DNA of 64,000 nucleotides from Anaerotruncus massiliensis (ex Togo et al. 2026) (GCF_900199635.1 NZ_LT962687.1:1225501-1289500), one strand, 5' to 3'; counted from the first letter of the stretch, positions 40,455-50,780 are shown. A program made the numbers and translations. Notes: generated by a model from the sequence alone, not told the origin.

Positions 40455-42065
40455 ATGTACCAGGCGCTCTACCGCAAATGGCGGCCGAAGACCTTCGACG
40501 AGGTGGTCGGGCAGGAGCACATCACCGCGACCCTCAAGAACGAGGTCGCCGCGGGCAAATTTTCCCACGCCTACCTCTTTACCGGCTCGCGCGGGACGGG
40601 CAAGACCACCTGTTCCAAGATCGTGGCCAAGGCGGTCAACTGCGAGCGCCCGGTGGACGGCAACCCCTGCAACGAGTGCGCCGCCTGCCGGGGGATCGAC
40701 GACGGCTCGGTGCTCGACGTGGTCGAGATCGACGCGGCCAGCAACAACGGCGTGGACAACATCCGCCAGCTCCGGGAGGAGGCGTATTTCCTCCCGGCCT
40801 CGGTCAAATACCGCGTCTACATCCTCGACGAGTGCCACATGCTCTCGCCCGGCGCGGTCAACGCCCTGCTCAAAATCCTCGAGGAGCCGCCCGCGCACGT
40901 CATTTTTATCCTCGCCACCACCGAAATCCACAAGGTCCTGCCGACCATCCTCTCCCGCTGCCAGCGGTTCGATTTCAAGCGCATCAAATCCCGCACGATC
41001 GCCGACCGTCTGCTCCATGTGGCGGGCGAGGAGGCGCTCTCCCTCGCGGACGACGCGGCGCTGCTCATCGCGCGGCTGTCGGACGGAGGGATGCGCGACG
41101 CGCTGTCGCTGCTCGACCTGTGCGCCTCCTACGGAAAGGAGATCACCCTCTCCACCGTCACCGAGGCCGCCGGGCTTGCCGGGCAGTCCCACCTCTTCGA
41201 CCTCGCCGACGCGGTGAACGGGCGCGACCCCTCCGGGGCGCTCGCCGTCATCGGCAGGCTCAGCGAGAATTCCATCGACTTTTCCCGCCTCTGCGAACAG
41301 CTTGTCGGCCACTACCGCGACCTGATGATCGTCAAGACCGTCCGCGAACCGGACGACCTCGTGCAGGGCACGCCGGAGGACCTTGAACGGCTGCGCGCCC
41401 AGGCGAAGGACCTGCCGCTCACGCGGATTCTCTATTCCCTCGACCTGCTCGGCGACACGCTGGGCAGGCTCTCCCGCACCGCCTTCAAACGCACCGAGCT
41501 CGAAATGGCCGTCGTAAGGCTGTGCGACGAGCAGATGGGCGGCGGACTGGAAGCGCTGGGCGAGCGCCTCGAGAAGCTCGAACGGGCGGTAAGGACCGGG
41601 GTCCCGGCGCGCGCGCCGGAACCGGACGCGCCGCGCGGGACGGCGCCGGAGCCGCCCGCGGCGGCAGCGGCGCCCACGGCCGGGGCACGCCCCGCGCCCG
41701 AACAGCGCGCCGAAAAGGCGGAGGGAAAGAGCGAGGTTTCGCCTTTCAAGGATTGGGCGAAGGTGCTTTCGGAGCTGGGCAGACACAACGGCGCGCTCTG
41801 CGGCGCGATGACCGGGTCGCGCGCCTTCACGAGCGGCGACCTCATGCTGATCGACTGCGAGAGCGACTTCTTCCGCACGCTGCTGCGCACGAGTCCCGCC
41901 GCAAAGGAGAGCCTGCGCGACGCGATCTTCGCGGTGACGGGGCAGAAGTTCAGCCTCGGGCCCTACAACGCCAAAAAACACGCGGTTGCCGAAGTCTCCG
42001 CCGACCCGCTTGACGGGCTTCTCAAAAAGGCGAGCGACCTGGGCGTGCCGGTGGAACTGAAATAA
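40455..42065 (+). CDS. dnaX: DNA polymerase III subunits gamma and tau
   Basis: Clamp-loader ATPase, 536 residues from the ATG at 40455 (MYQALYRKWRPKTFDEVVGQ). Walker A GSRGTGKTT, the four-cysteine zinc module NPCNECAACRGI, DEX-box YILDECHML, and SRC sensor LSRCQRFDFKRI are all present. After about residue 370 a Pro/Ala/Glu linker leads to the C-terminal polymerase-binding part with VLSELGRHNGALCGAMTGS. No frameshift slippery site was sought in detail. First gene of dnaX-ybaB-recR. Confidence 0.96.
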   Translation: MYQALYRKWRPKTFDEVVGQEHITATLKNEVAAGKFSHAYLFTGSRGTGKTTCSKIVAKAVNCERPVDGNPCNECAACRGIDDGSVLDVVEIDAASNNGVDNIRQLREEAYFLPASVKYRVYILDECHMLSPGAVNALLKILEEPPAHVIFILATTEIHKVLPTILSRCQRFDFKRIKSRTIADRLLHVAGEEALSLADDAALLIARLSDGGMRDALSLLDLCASYGKEITLSTVTEAAGLAGQSHLFDLADAVNGRDPSGALAVIGRLSENSIDFSRLCEQLVGHYRDLMIVKTVREPDDLVQGTPEDLERLRAQAKDLPLTRILYSLDLLGDTLGRLSRTAFKRTELEMAVVRLCDEQMGGGLEALGERLEKLERAVRTGVPARAPEPDAPRGTAPEPPAAAAAPTAGARPAPEQRAEKAEGKSEVSPFKDWAKVLSELGRHNGALCGAMTGSRAFTSGDLMLIDCESDFFRTLLRTSPAAKESLRDAIFAVTGQKFSLGPYNAKKHAVAEVSADPLDGLLKKASDLGVPVELK

Positions 42066-42097
42066 AAAGGAAACAACAGGTTGGAGGAATCGGAACC

Positions 42098-42445
42098 ATG
42101 AAAGCAAGACTGCCACAGGGTATGGGCGGCGGCCCGCAGAATATGAACGCCATGATCCGCCAGGCGCAGAAGATGCAGGAGGACATGAAGAAAAAGCAGG
42201 CCGAGCTCGAGGAGATGGAGTTCAAGACCACCGCGGGCGGCGGCATGGTCGAGGTGACGATGACGGGCAAAAAGGAGCTGCGCGAGCTGGTCCTCAAGCC
42301 GGAGGTCGTCGACCCCGAGGATATCGAGATGCTGCAGGATCTGATCGTGGCCGCGGTCAACGAGGCCATCCGCACGGTGGAGGACACCTCGGCCGCCGAG
42401 ATGGAGAAGATCACCGGCAGCCTGCAGGTCCCGGGCATGTTCTGA
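42098..42445 (+). CDS. ybaB: YbaB/EbfC family nucleoid-associated protein
   Basis: 115 residues, slightly extended at the N-terminus. [20 protein letters not shown], the glycine-rich [20 protein letters not shown] and the [12 protein letters not shown] segment are typical. Binds DNA as a dimer. It sits between dnaX and recR, its universal place; GGAGG upstream. Confidence 0.95.
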   Translation: MKARLPQGMGGGPQNMNAMIRQAQKMQEDMKKKQAELEEMEFKTTAGGGMVEVTMTGKKELRELVLKPEVVDPEDIEMLQDLIVAAVNEAIRTVEDTSAAEMEKITGSLQVPGMF

Positions 42446-42452
42446 GCGGATC

Positions 42453-43052
42453 ATGGCATATAACGTAATACCGCTCACCAAGCTGATCGAGCAGTTTGAG
42501 CGGTTGCCCGGCATCGGGCGCAAGACGGCGCAGCGGCTGGCGTTTTACGTGCTGAACCTGCCTCGCGAAAAGGCGCAGCAGTTCGCCGACGCGATCACCG
42601 AGGCGCACGACAAGATCAAGAAATGCCGCGTCTGCCAGAGCCTCACCGAAGGGGAGCTCTGCCCGATCTGCGCCGATTCGGCGCGGGACGGGAGCGTCAT
42701 CTGCGTGGTCGAGGACTCGCAGGACGTGCTGGCGTTCGAGCGCACGCGGGAATACCACGGGCTCTACCATGTGCTGCACGGGCTGATCTCGCCGATGGAC
42801 GGGATCGGCCCCGATCAGCTCCACATCAAGGAGCTGCTCGCGCGCATCGGTTCGGGCGAGGTGAAAGAGGTCATCATGGCCACCAATCCCACCGTCGAGG
42901 GGGAGGCCACGGCGATGTACCTCGCGCGGCTGCTAAAGCCGATGGGCGTCAGGGTGACGCGGCTCGCCTACGGCATCCCGGTCGGCGGCAACCTCGAATA
43001 CGCCGATGAGGTGACGCTCTACCGCGCGCTCGAGGGGCGCAGCGAAATCTGA
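42453..43052 (+). CDS. recR: Recombination protein RecR
   Basis: 199 residues. N-terminal helix-hairpin-helix [17 protein letters not shown], the zinc finger [16 protein letters not shown], then the Toprim domain [14 protein letters not shown] and [19 protein letters not shown], and the Walker B-like C-terminus. Helps RecF/RecO load RecA. It begins seven bases after ybaB. Confidence 0.96.
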   Translation: MAYNVIPLTKLIEQFERLPGIGRKTAQRLAFYVLNLPREKAQQFADAITEAHDKIKKCRVCQSLTEGELCPICADSARDGSVICVVEDSQDVLAFERTREYHGLYHVLHGLISPMDGIGPDQLHIKELLARIGSGEVKEVIMATNPTVEGEATAMYLARLLKPMGVRVTRLAYGIPVGGNLEYADEVTLYRALEGRSEI

Positions 43053-43131
43053 CGGCTACATAGACTATTTCCCGGTTTGCGGACCATACTAAAAGAGCGG
43101 CTGTCCCGCCGCCGGGGGAGATGGATCAAAG

Positions 43132-43530
43132 ATGCGGCTCGACCGCGAGGAATTTAAAAGGATCATCAAATTCGGGGTCACCGGCGCGGCGAACACGCTG
43201 ATCGATTTCGGCGTCTATACGCTGCTGGCGGTCGCGCTTGGATTGAGCGTGCCGTTTTCACAGGTGTGCGGCTATTCGGCGGGGATGCTCAACAGCTACC
43301 TTGTCAATCGCAGCTGGACCTTCCGGACGGGGGAGCGCTTTTTCAGCCTCCAGCTCGTGCGGTTCATCGTGGGGAACTTGGCGGTGCTGCTGCTCAGCGT
43401 ACTGCTCATCAACCTTTGCACCGTGCAGCTGGGGCTTGGCAAGCTGACGGCCAAACTGGTCGTCACCTGCTTTACGCTGGCGGTGAATTTCCTCATCAGC
43501 CGGCTGTGGATCTTCAAAGGACAGAAGTAA
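43132..43530 (+). CDS. GtrA-family membrane protein
   Basis: 132 residues with four hydrophobic helices. KFGVTGAANTLIDFGVYTLL, GYSAGMLNSYLVNRSWTF and FLISRLWIFK are the family's conserved parts. GtrA-like proteins are thought to move lipid-linked sugars across the membrane. GGGGGAG before the ATG. No glycosyltransferase is adjacent, so the cargo is unknown. Confidence 0.88.
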   Translation: MRLDREEFKRIIKFGVTGAANTLIDFGVYTLLAVALGLSVPFSQVCGYSAGMLNSYLVNRSWTFRTGERFFSLQLVRFIVGNLAVLLLSVLLINLCTVQLGLGKLTAKLVVTCFTLAVNFLISRLWIFKGQK

Positions 43531-43552
43531 CCGGACAAAAGGGGGTGCGGGC

Positions 43553-44020
43553 GTGGAAAAAGCGTCCACCAAAACCATCACGCTCAACCGCAAGGCGCGG
43601 CATGACTACTTTGTGGAGGACAGCTTCGAGGCGGGGATCGAACTCTTCGGCACCGAGGTCAAATCCCTGCGCAAGGGCGCCTGCAACCTCAAGGACAGCT
43701 GGTGCGACGTCGTGGACGGGGAGCTCTACATCAAGCAGATGCACATCTCCCCCTACGAGCAGGGCAATATCTTTAATAAGGACCCCTACCGTCCGCGCCG
43801 CCTGCTCATGCACCGGCGGGAGATCCACCGGCTGGCCGGGCTTGTCGCGCAGCAGGGCTATACGCTCATCCCGCTTTCCCTCTATTTCAAGGGCTCGCGC
43901 GTGAAAGTGCAGCTGGGGCTCTGCAAGGGTAAGCAATTGCACGATAAACGCGCCGATATGGCCAAGAAAGCCGCTCAGCGGGATATTGACCGCGCCCTGC
44001 GCGATAGACAAAAGGCGTAA
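43553..44020 (+). CDS. smpB: SsrA-binding protein SmpB
   Basis: 155 residues from a GTG at 43553. NRKARHDYFVEDSFEAGIEL, GTEVKSLRKGACNLKDSW, the histidine-rich LLMHRREIHRLAG and the basic C-terminal tail GKQLHDKRADMAKKAAQRD are all diagnostic. Partners tmRNA in ribosome rescue and lies just upstream of it. Confidence 0.97.
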   Translation: MEKASTKTITLNRKARHDYFVEDSFEAGIELFGTEVKSLRKGACNLKDSWCDVVDGELYIKQMHISPYEQGNIFNKDPYRPRRLLMHRREIHRLAGLVAQQGYTLIPLSLYFKGSRVKVQLGLCKGKQLHDKRADMAKKAAQRDIDRALRDRQKA

Positions 44021-44024
44021 ACTC

Positions 44025-44033
44025 TGGTATAAT
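44025..44033 (+). promoter_or_regulatory. Extended -10 promoter of tmRNA
   Basis: TGG then TATAAT (44028-44033), no good -35. It starts a precursor with a leader of about 54 bases before the mature 5' end. Confidence 0.65.
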
Positions 44034-44094
44034 AGGCACAATCCCATAGAGATCGTGACAAAATGGCCATGGGAAAGGCTTTCCCCACCGATAC

Positions 44095-44444
44095 GGGGCC
44101 GTAAAGGTTTCGACGGGGGTCATGAAGTACGGGTAGCGAGTAGAGGAGCATGCACCTCTATAAAAGTATGACGTTTTTAAATTAGACGACAACAATAATT
44201 TAGCTTTTGCGGCTTAATTAAGCCGTCGTTCTGCCGCGGAGTACCACGGCCGCGGACAGAGCGTCGATTAGTGGTGAACGATCCGCCCGAGCGCCTCGTA
44301 GGGCTGGATTGTATTCGGGGCTACCAAGCTGCGCAGCCTGCCGGACGGCGGCGCGGCAAGGGAATTTAAAAAGACCGGCTGCACTCGGAGAAGCCTGTAT
44401 GGACTGGTTTTCGGACAGGGGTTCGATTCCCCTCGGCTCCACCA
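44095..44444 (+). ncRNA. ssrA: Transfer-messenger RNA
   Basis: 350 bases. The 5' end GGGGCCGTAAAGGTTTCGAC and the 3' end GGTTCGATTCCCCTCGGCTCCACCA form the alanine-tRNA-like domain with encoded CCA. The tag reading frame runs 44185-44217 and ends DDNNNLAFAA before TAA; the exact resume codon may be one codon earlier. Pseudoknot regions fill the remainder. It follows smpB and is followed by a strong terminator. Confidence 0.96.
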
Positions 44445-44448
44445 TAGT

Positions 44449-44488
44449 AAGGACCGCATGAACAGTACGTTTCATGCGGTCCTTTCGT
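44449..44488 (+). terminator. tmRNA terminator hairpin, copy 1 of a repeated hairpin
   Basis: AAGGACCGCATGAA (44449-44462) pairs perfectly with TTCATGCGGTCCTT (44471-44484). Almost the same 36 bases recur at 51014-51051, and the similarity continues for about 15 bases beyond the stem. Confidence 0.85.
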
Positions 44489-44503
44489 TTTGAATAACCC
44501 ACT

Positions 44504-44690
44504 TTATTGTTCGCCCGCCAAAATACTTTTAAATAACGCCTCCACGCTTTCGGCTGTCTTTCTGGCATCTCTGTCCATAAATATATCAGATATGCCTTGA
44601 ACTATGTCCATGAATATGCTACGATAATTAAAATTTAGATTATAAAGCCCGTTGGCTGCCAGTGGGGCAATCAAGGCGCGATAGGGAGCA
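44504..44690 (-). pseudogene. Truncated 3' remnant of a coding sequence, possibly a solute-binding protein
   Basis: On the minus strand a frame stays open from about 44690 to a TAA at 44506-44504. It encodes about 61 residues that look like a real protein C-terminus, including APYRALIAPLAANGLYNLNF, RSIFMDIVQGISDIFMD and KTAESVEALFKSILAGEQ. The pattern of a helix followed by TAESVEALFKSIL then a stop resembles the end of family 1 extracellular solute-binding proteins. No start codon with a ribosome site and no upstream portion exist, because the lipoprotein gene begins at 44697 on the other strand. The DNA here is much more AT-rich than its surroundings. Family assignment weak. Confidence 0.45.
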
Positions 44691-44696
44691 GTTGAA

Positions 44697-46649
44697 ATGA
44701 AAAAGAGACGTTATATCTGCCTTTTCCTGGGACTGGCGCTTTTGCTCGGCAGTACCGGCTGCCGGCAGCAGATACCGGAGGCGGCGCTTTCCTCTGGGAA
44801 AACGGTGGTCACCATGATGTACCCATCGGGCCTGAACCGCTTTGAGGCGCTGGTGGAGACCTCCTGTCAGGACATCGACCTGCAGGTGGAGCCCACCACC
44901 ACGGCCATGATGAACGGGGACAGCGAGCGCCGCCTGCGCAACAGCCACGGCACCGACCTTGTGGTCACCACCCTGCCCACCGGCGACGTGAAGGGTTATA
45001 TGCTGGACCTGAGCGCCACGGCCTTTTCCACCGGCTACCAGGCCACGGTGATGGACCCGGTCATGATCGAGGGCAGGACGCGCTACCTGCCCCTGCCCGG
45101 GCAGTACTCCGGCTACATCTTAAACAAAACCCTTGCCGACGGGTTGGCGGACGCGCTGCCCGCCTCCAACGCGGAGCTGATGGCGCTGCTCGACGCCGGC
45201 AGGGAAGAGGGCGTCGGCATCGGACCGGACGGGACCATGTTCGGCATCGACATCGTCGGGACCGCGGCGGTGGGTTCCTACATCATCGGCACCCAGGTGC
45301 CGGACTTCCTCGGCCTGATGGACGGCATCCGGTGGATGGGCGGCGTCGAAAAGGGCACCGTCGCCTTCAGCGGGCGGTGGGACAACTGCCTGGACGACCT
45401 GGAGAGCTGTGTGGAGCGGGGCTATCTGAACGCCCAGACCCTCTCACTCAAGCAGACCAACGCCCTGCCGGTCAAGGACCGGATGCTGGACGGCACGCTG
45501 CTGTTTTGCTACGGGAACGCGCGGCTGTTCGCGCAGCTCTGCGGCGAGGCGGACGCCTACGAATATGTGATGCTGCCCTTTTTGAGCGGCCGGGGAAACC
45601 ACCCTTGGGCCATCTCCTCCCCCGACGGCTACATCGGCATCAACGCGGCGCTCAGCGAACCGGGCAGAGAGGCGGAGCTGGACGCCTGCAAGCGCGTCTT
45701 GGAGCTGCTCTCCACCCAGGAGGGGCAGGACGCCTGGATCGCCGATACCGGGGCCACCAACTCCTACCTCACCGGGTATGAGGATGCGGAAAACGAGATC
45801 CCAGCCGGCCTGGAGGACTGCGTGGAGGGCGGATATATCTACGATCTGCGGCTGCCCTCCAACATCATCCAGTACTTCGGGGAACGAATGATCTCCGTGC
45901 TGAACGGAAAGGCGGAGATGGCGGAGGCCCTGGCTGCGGTGGACGACTACTGCGTCAACGGCTCCGAGGCGGTGGACTACGACCAGTCGGTAGTGGGCAG
46001 CGTGGCGGAGGACCTGCTCTATGAAAACTACAACACCCGCCTGGAGGAGACGGCCATCGGAAACCTGATGGCGGACGCCGTGGCGGAGTACACGGAGGCG
46101 GACATCGCCGTGGTCAACGGCGGCGGCATCCGCGCCAGCCTCTATCAGGGCGACGTGCTGGGCGCGGACCTGGCCGCGGTCTGCCCCTACGCCAACACCA
46201 TCGTCCTGGTGGAGGCCCGGGGCAGCGTTATCCTGGAGATGCTGAAAAACGGCATCTCCATGACCGCGCGGGACGAGGTGCCCGGCGGCCGCTTCCTCCA
46301 GGTGTCGGGGCTGCGTTACGCCTATACGCCGCAGGACGGCGGTACGCCCGCCGAGCTGCTGTCCGCGACCCTGCCGGACGGGACGCCCCTGGACCCGGAC
46401 GGGCGCTATCGGCTGGCTGTAAACAACTATATGGCGGGCTCTAGCGGATATTTGGACAACAACGGGGACGGCTACACGATGCTGAACCTCTTCAGCGCCG
46501 ACACGCCTGCCGCAGAAGACGTCACGCTGCTGGACGACACGGGCGCGACCTATGCCGATGCGGCGCGGGCCTATTTCTACAACCACCGGGACGAGCCCAT
46601 CTCCGCCAGGCTGGAGGGCCGCATCACCGTTGCGGGGAGGGAAGGATGA
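44697..46649 (+). CDS. Lipoprotein fusing a solute-binding domain to a 5'-nucleotidase C-terminal domain
   Basis: 650 residues. Signal peptide with the lipobox GSTGC (Cys22), so anchored to the outer face of the membrane. Residues about 35-425 resemble a family 1 extracellular solute-binding protein ([57 protein letters not shown]). Residues about 430-645 are a 5'-nucleotidase C-terminal domain: [72 protein letters not shown]. The metallophosphatase half is absent, so hydrolysis is unlikely and a binding role is favoured. Its stop overlaps the hybrid kinase's ATG (ATGA), which suggests that it senses a ligand for that kinase. Confidence 0.82.
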   Translation: MKKRRYICLFLGLALLLGSTGCRQQIPEAALSSGKTVVTMMYPSGLNRFEALVETSCQDIDLQVEPTTTAMMNGDSERRLRNSHGTDLVVTTLPTGDVKGYMLDLSATAFSTGYQATVMDPVMIEGRTRYLPLPGQYSGYILNKTLADGLADALPASNAELMALLDAGREEGVGIGPDGTMFGIDIVGTAAVGSYIIGTQVPDFLGLMDGIRWMGGVEKGTVAFSGRWDNCLDDLESCVERGYLNAQTLSLKQTNALPVKDRMLDGTLLFCYGNARLFAQLCGEADAYEYVMLPFLSGRGNHPWAISSPDGYIGINAALSEPGREAELDACKRVLELLSTQEGQDAWIADTGATNSYLTGYEDAENEIPAGLEDCVEGGYIYDLRLPSNIIQYFGERMISVLNGKAEMAEALAAVDDYCVNGSEAVDYDQSVVGSVAEDLLYENYNTRLEETAIGNLMADAVAEYTEADIAVVNGGGIRASLYQGDVLGADLAAVCPYANTIVLVEARGSVILEMLKNGISMTARDEVPGGRFLQVSGLRYAYTPQDGGTPAELLSATLPDGTPLDPDGRYRLAVNNYMAGSSGYLDNNGDGYTMLNLFSADTPAAEDVTLLDDTGATYADAARAYFYNHRDEPISARLEGRITVAGREG

Positions 46650-49273
46650 CCATGGAGGACCTGCAGCCGCATGAGCGGAGGAAAAGGCCCAGTTTTACGG
46701 CCTTGTTTCTCGTTTCGATCATCCTCGCCTGTACCATATGCTTTTTGGGCATGATCCATTTCTCCAACACGGTCTCCCGGCAGGCCGCCATGGAAATGAG
46801 TACGCTCTATCTGCGGGAGCTGACCTCCCAGACCGTCGGCCACTTCCAGACCAGCCTGCGCGCCCAGTTCGCCCAGCTGCGCACCGCGGTGAATGCACTC
46901 TCCGACGAGGACCTGGAGGATCAGCAGGCGCTGTCGGGCTTCCTCAGACAGGTGCAGGAGTACAACAATTTCACCTTTTTGGCCTTTTTGGACGACCACG
47001 GGGAGTACCACAGCGTGGAGGGCGCCTTTCCGGCGGCCTCCAAGATCAGCTCCCTTGGCAGACTGCTGGAGGGGGAGGAGACGTTCGTCTCCTACAACGA
47101 GACAATTCTGGGGGACGATATACTACTGCTGGGCGCCACCATCCGGCCCCAGGCCTACGGAGACCGGACGTTCATCGCGGTGCTGGCGGGGCTGGATACC
47201 GTGGCATTGAACCAACAGCTGTCCCTGGAGAAGGAGGACACCCGGACCTACTCCAGCATCGTGGCGCCCAACGGGAACTACATCATTAACAACAGCTGGT
47301 ACAGCGCCGACGTGCCCAAGGGCACCAACATCTTCTCCACCCTGGAGCAGTACGCGGCCTTTGACGGCGGGTACTCCCTGGAGCAGCTTCAGGCGGATTT
47401 CCGCTTCGGCGGTGCGGGGATCGCCGCCCTCTCTCTGGACGGCGGGGACTGGTATCTGCACTACGCCCCCGTACCGGAGACGGACTGGTTTATACTCACG
47501 ATCGCGCCCTATGAGCTGGTGGACACCACGGTGCGCAACCTGACCTTCCGACTCAACCGGAACGCGGTCATCGTGCTGGTGATTATCCTCGCCATTTTGT
47601 CGGCGGTCTTCTTCTATTACTACGCAACCATGCGCAGAAGCGAGCGGGCCTTGCTGCGCGCGAACACGGAGGCGGAGGCTGCGCGCAGGCGGGCGGAGGC
47701 AGCAAACCTGGCGAAGAGCGAATTTTTAAGCCGCATGAGCCATGAGATCCGTACGCCCATGAACGGCATCATCGGCATGAGCGCCATCGCCGCGCAGAAC
47801 ATCGGCAACGACGCCAAGGTGGCCGACTGCCTGAAGAAGGTCACCCTCTCCTCCAACCACCTGCTGGCCCTGATCAACGACGTGCTGGATATGTCCAAGA
47901 TCGAGAGCGGCAAGGTGGAGTTGCGCAAGGCACGGTTCGACTTCCGCTCCTTCCTGGAGAGCCTGGGCAACCTCTACTACACCCAGGCCAGAGACAGGGG
48001 CATCCACTGCGAGACCACCCTGCTCGGCGACGTGGACGAGGCCCTGGTGGGGGACTCCCTGCGCCTCAATCAGATTCTCGCCAACCTGCTTTCCAACGCG
48101 CTGAAATTTACTCCGGCCGGCGGCTTCATCTGTCTGCGGGTCTCCCGGCTGGACGGGCTGGGGGATAAGGACACCCTCTGGCTGCGGTTCGTGGTGCAGG
48201 ACACGGGCTGCGGCATTGCGGCGGAGAACTTTGATAAGATCTTCCAGTCCTTTGAACAGGAAAACGCCGACGTGACCCACAAGTACGGAGGCACCGGCCT
48301 GGGGCTGGCCATCGTCAAGCGCTTCTCCGAGCTGATGGGCGGCAGCGTCCGGGTGGACAGCACCCCGGGCGAGGGCAGCGCCTTCACCGTGGAGCTGCCC
48401 TTCGGCCGGGTGAAGGAACGCAGGGAACCGATCCGGTACGAGGACCTCCGCGCCCTGGTTGTGGATGACGACCCGGACGCCTGTGAGCACATCACGCTGG
48501 TGCTCGGCAAGATGGGGGTGCGCTCGGAGTCGGTGAGCGGCGGACTCCAGGCCGTCGCCCGCGTGGAGCAGGCCCACAGCCGGGGCGAGGACTTCGACGT
48601 CTGCTTTTTGGACTGGAGGATGCCGGGTATGGACGGGCTGGAGACGGCCCGCCGCATCCGCGCCGCCGTGGGCGGCGAGACCGCTATCGTCATAATTACC
48701 GCCAACGACGCCTCGGACATCGCCCAGGCGGCGGAGGGGCTGGGCGCTGCGGGCATCGTCACCAAGCCGATTTTCGAGAGCAGCCTGGCCGATGCGCTGG
48801 CCGGCCTCAGCCAGGACCGCGAGCAGCCCAGCCCGGGCGGCGGTTATGCAGACTGCGATTTCCATGGAAAGCACATCCTTCTGGTGGAGGACAATGAGAT
48901 CAACCTGGAGATTGCGACGGAGCTGATCGGGATGACGGGAGCCTCTGTAGATACCGCCATGGACGGCGTGGAGGCGGTGGAACGGTTCAAGACCTCCGGC
49001 CCAGGGCAATACGACCTCATCCTGATGGACATCCAAATGCCCCATATGGACGGCTACGAAGCCACCCGCCGCATCCGGGCGCTTCAGCGCCCCGATGCGC
49101 GCAGCGTCCCCATCTTCGCCATGACGGCCAACGCCTTTGCCGAGGACGCGGATAAGAGCCGGGAGGCCGGGATGGACGCCCACATCTCCAAGCCGTTTGA
49201 CATCAAGGCGCTCTATGCACAGATGAACCGGTTTATGTTCGGCCGGGAAACAGGTGCGGGGGCGGAAAAATGA
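46646..49273 (+). CDS. Hybrid sensor histidine kinase with two receiver domains
   Basis: 875 residues. Membrane helices at about 18-40 and 313-335 enclose a Cache-like outer sensor of about 270 residues ([36 protein letters not shown]). The HisKA phospho-acceptor is His366 in [12 protein letters not shown]. HATPase has [17 protein letters not shown] and [10 protein letters not shown]. Receiver 1 (from about 603) has Asp656 in [12 protein letters not shown]; receiver 2 (from about 745) has Asp795 in [14 protein letters not shown]. No Hpt or DNA-binding output is present, so signal must pass to another protein. Overlaps the sensor lipoprotein by four bases; the double-GntR gene follows. Confidence 0.92.
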   Translation: MTMEDLQPHERRKRPSFTALFLVSIILACTICFLGMIHFSNTVSRQAAMEMSTLYLRELTSQTVGHFQTSLRAQFAQLRTAVNALSDEDLEDQQALSGFLRQVQEYNNFTFLAFLDDHGEYHSVEGAFPAASKISSLGRLLEGEETFVSYNETILGDDILLLGATIRPQAYGDRTFIAVLAGLDTVALNQQLSLEKEDTRTYSSIVAPNGNYIINNSWYSADVPKGTNIFSTLEQYAAFDGGYSLEQLQADFRFGGAGIAALSLDGGDWYLHYAPVPETDWFILTIAPYELVDTTVRNLTFRLNRNAVIVLVIILAILSAVFFYYYATMRRSERALLRANTEAEAARRRAEAANLAKSEFLSRMSHEIRTPMNGIIGMSAIAAQNIGNDAKVADCLKKVTLSSNHLLALINDVLDMSKIESGKVELRKARFDFRSFLESLGNLYYTQARDRGIHCETTLLGDVDEALVGDSLRLNQILANLLSNALKFTPAGGFICLRVSRLDGLGDKDTLWLRFVVQDTGCGIAAENFDKIFQSFEQENADVTHKYGGTGLGLAIVKRFSELMGGSVRVDSTPGEGSAFTVELPFGRVKERREPIRYEDLRALVVDDDPDACEHITLVLGKMGVRSESVSGGLQAVARVEQAHSRGEDFDVCFLDWRMPGMDGLETARRIRAAVGGETAIVIITANDASDIAQAAEGLGAAGIVTKPIFESSLADALAGLSQDREQPSPGGGYADCDFHGKHILLVEDNEINLEIATELIGMTGASVDTAMDGVEAVERFKTSGPGQYDLILMDIQMPHMDGYEATRRIRALQRPDARSVPIFAMTANAFAEDADKSREAGMDAHISKPFDIKALYAQMNRFMFGRETGAGAEK

Positions 49274-49279
49274 AAAACG

Positions 49280-49288
49280 TGTTATAAT
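49280..49288 (+). promoter_or_regulatory. Extended -10 promoter for the double-GntR gene
   Basis: TGT then TATAAT (49283-49288), just after the kinase stop; no clear -35. It would let the regulator be made independently. Confidence 0.5.
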
Positions 49289-49322
49289 AGAATGGTTGAA
49301 TCTGACTTGGAGGTTTTTTCAT

Positions 49323-50780
49323 TTGCAAGTGAGCGACAAGTTGATCTGCGGATCGGTCTATGATTATTTGAGCACCCGCATTATGGCGGGTCTGCTTTCT
49401 GATGGTGAAAAGCTGCCCTCAATCCTGGAGCTCTCCGGCGCCTTTCACTTGGCCCCGGAGACCATTCGGGCCGCTCTTTTAATACTGGCGGAGGATGGCT
49501 ATATCCGTATGGAGGCAAAACAGGGCAGTTGGGTCACCTACCAGGCGGACCGAGCCGCGCGTGAGGAGGCTGTGGCGCGCTACTACGCACAGCGGTGTGA
49601 CGGGATCCAGGATCTGCGCCGCTCTGCGCCCTATCTGCTGGAGCCGCTTCTGACTCACGCGCTGCGGGAGATGGACGACAGCTGCCGGACTCGCCTGCGG
49701 GAGAACTGGGAGGCGGGGCGGAAGGATCAGATTATTTCACCCGCCATTCGGCTCTGCGCTCTGCTCCTGTCCGTTTTGAACAACTCTCTCATCCTGAATC
49801 TATTCTGGGAGGTGGACCGCTATCTCCGCTTCTCATGCCTCTCCGTTTCAGACGCCTATGATGCCGTTGCGTCCGCAATGTTTCAAAACGACCGGGATAA
49901 TGAGGCCGGCCGGTCAGATAAGGTTTTGTATGACGCCGGCGGCACGATCCGCCAGATTATCGGCATCTGCCACGAGGCCCGGGGGCGTTACCCGGCGGAG
50001 GAGCAGGTCCCGTTCCACTGGACGATCTACCGGCAGCGGCGTCAGCTCTGCTATACGCTGGCGGCCCGGATCATCCGGAAAATTCCGGCGGGAGTCTATC
50101 CCATTGGGAGCTACCTGCCGCCGCTGCCGAAGATGGCGGAGGAGTTGGACGTCTCTGTACGCACCCTGCGCCGTACGCTCAGTATTTTAAGCAGCCTTGG
50201 CGTGACCCGCTCCTTCCATGGCAAAGGGACGCTGGTGTGTATGGAGGTGGAGGATATTGAGTTTTCCCGCCCGGAGATCAAAGAGGGACTGCGGTATTAC
50301 TGGGAGAGCCTGCAGTTTTTATCCTTGACGGCCGGACCGGTCTCGCTGCATATGCTGCGGACGATGCCGGAAGCGGACAGCGACAGCTTGACGGCGCAGT
50401 TCAATGAGATGTGTGAAAGGGACCGCTGCCACCGCTGCTTTGATATTGTTCTGAATTTTATTGCGGAGCGGTGCCCGTTGGCCATGGTGCGGGAGTGCTA
50501 TGGGGCGCTCCAGGAATTTCTGGCCTGGGGATACCCCTTTACTGTCCACCGGCTGCGGAATCACAGCCTGCAAAGCGAATATGCTCAGACCATCGGGCAG
50601 GCCGCGGACTGCCTGACACGCCGGGACTGGGAGGGATTTTCCGGAAAGTTCGGCGCCCTGATGGCCCGTGAGGCACGCCTTGCGGAAATGATCCTGACCG
50701 ATTACTGCAAGCAGTCCCCATCTGGAGATGGTGAAAATATCTCGCCGGAAATTACCGATACGATAGAGGTGCACCCATGA
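49323..50780 (+). CDS. Regulator with two GntR-type winged helices
   Basis: 485 residues from a TTG at 49323, with GGAGG nine bases upstream. The first GntR winged helix spans about 5-75 (IMAGLLSDGEKLPSILELS, TIRAALLILAEDGYIRM). A second spans about 235-310 (IPAGVYPIGSYLPPLPKMAE, TLRRTLSILSSLGVTRSF, GKGTLVC). Between and after them are helical regions with no recognisable FCD, UTRA or aminotransferase domain. Two DNA-binding domains in one chain are unusual for GntR proteins. Base composition is lower in GC than in most genes here, hinting at transfer. It probably belongs functionally with the lipoprotein and hybrid kinase, but has no receiver domain. Confidence 0.78.
   Translation: MQVSDKLICGSVYDYLSTRIMAGLLSDGEKLPSILELSGAFHLAPETIRAALLILAEDGYIRMEAKQGSWVTYQADRAAREEAVARYYAQRCDGIQDLRRSAPYLLEPLLTHALREMDDSCRTRLRENWEAGRKDQIISPAIRLCALLLSVLNNSLILNLFWEVDRYLRFSCLSVSDAYDAVASAMFQNDRDNEAGRSDKVLYDAGGTIRQIIGICHEARGRYPAEEQVPFHWTIYRQRRQLCYTLAARIIRKIPAGVYPIGSYLPPLPKMAEELDVSVRTLRRTLSILSSLGVTRSFHGKGTLVCMEVEDIEFSRPEIKEGLRYYWESLQFLSLTAGPVSLHMLRTMPEADSDSLTAQFNEMCERDRCHRCFDIVLNFIAERCPLAMVRECYGALQEFLAWGYPFTVHRLRNHSLQSEYAQTIGQAADCLTRRDWEGFSGKFGALMAREARLAEMILTDYCKQSPSGDGENISPEITDTIEVHP

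Noticed and set aside
44218-44568. Short open frames on the minus strand over tmRNA
   Set aside because: They lie within the tmRNA structure and its terminator; one contains a familiar spurious tRNA-derived peptide pattern.
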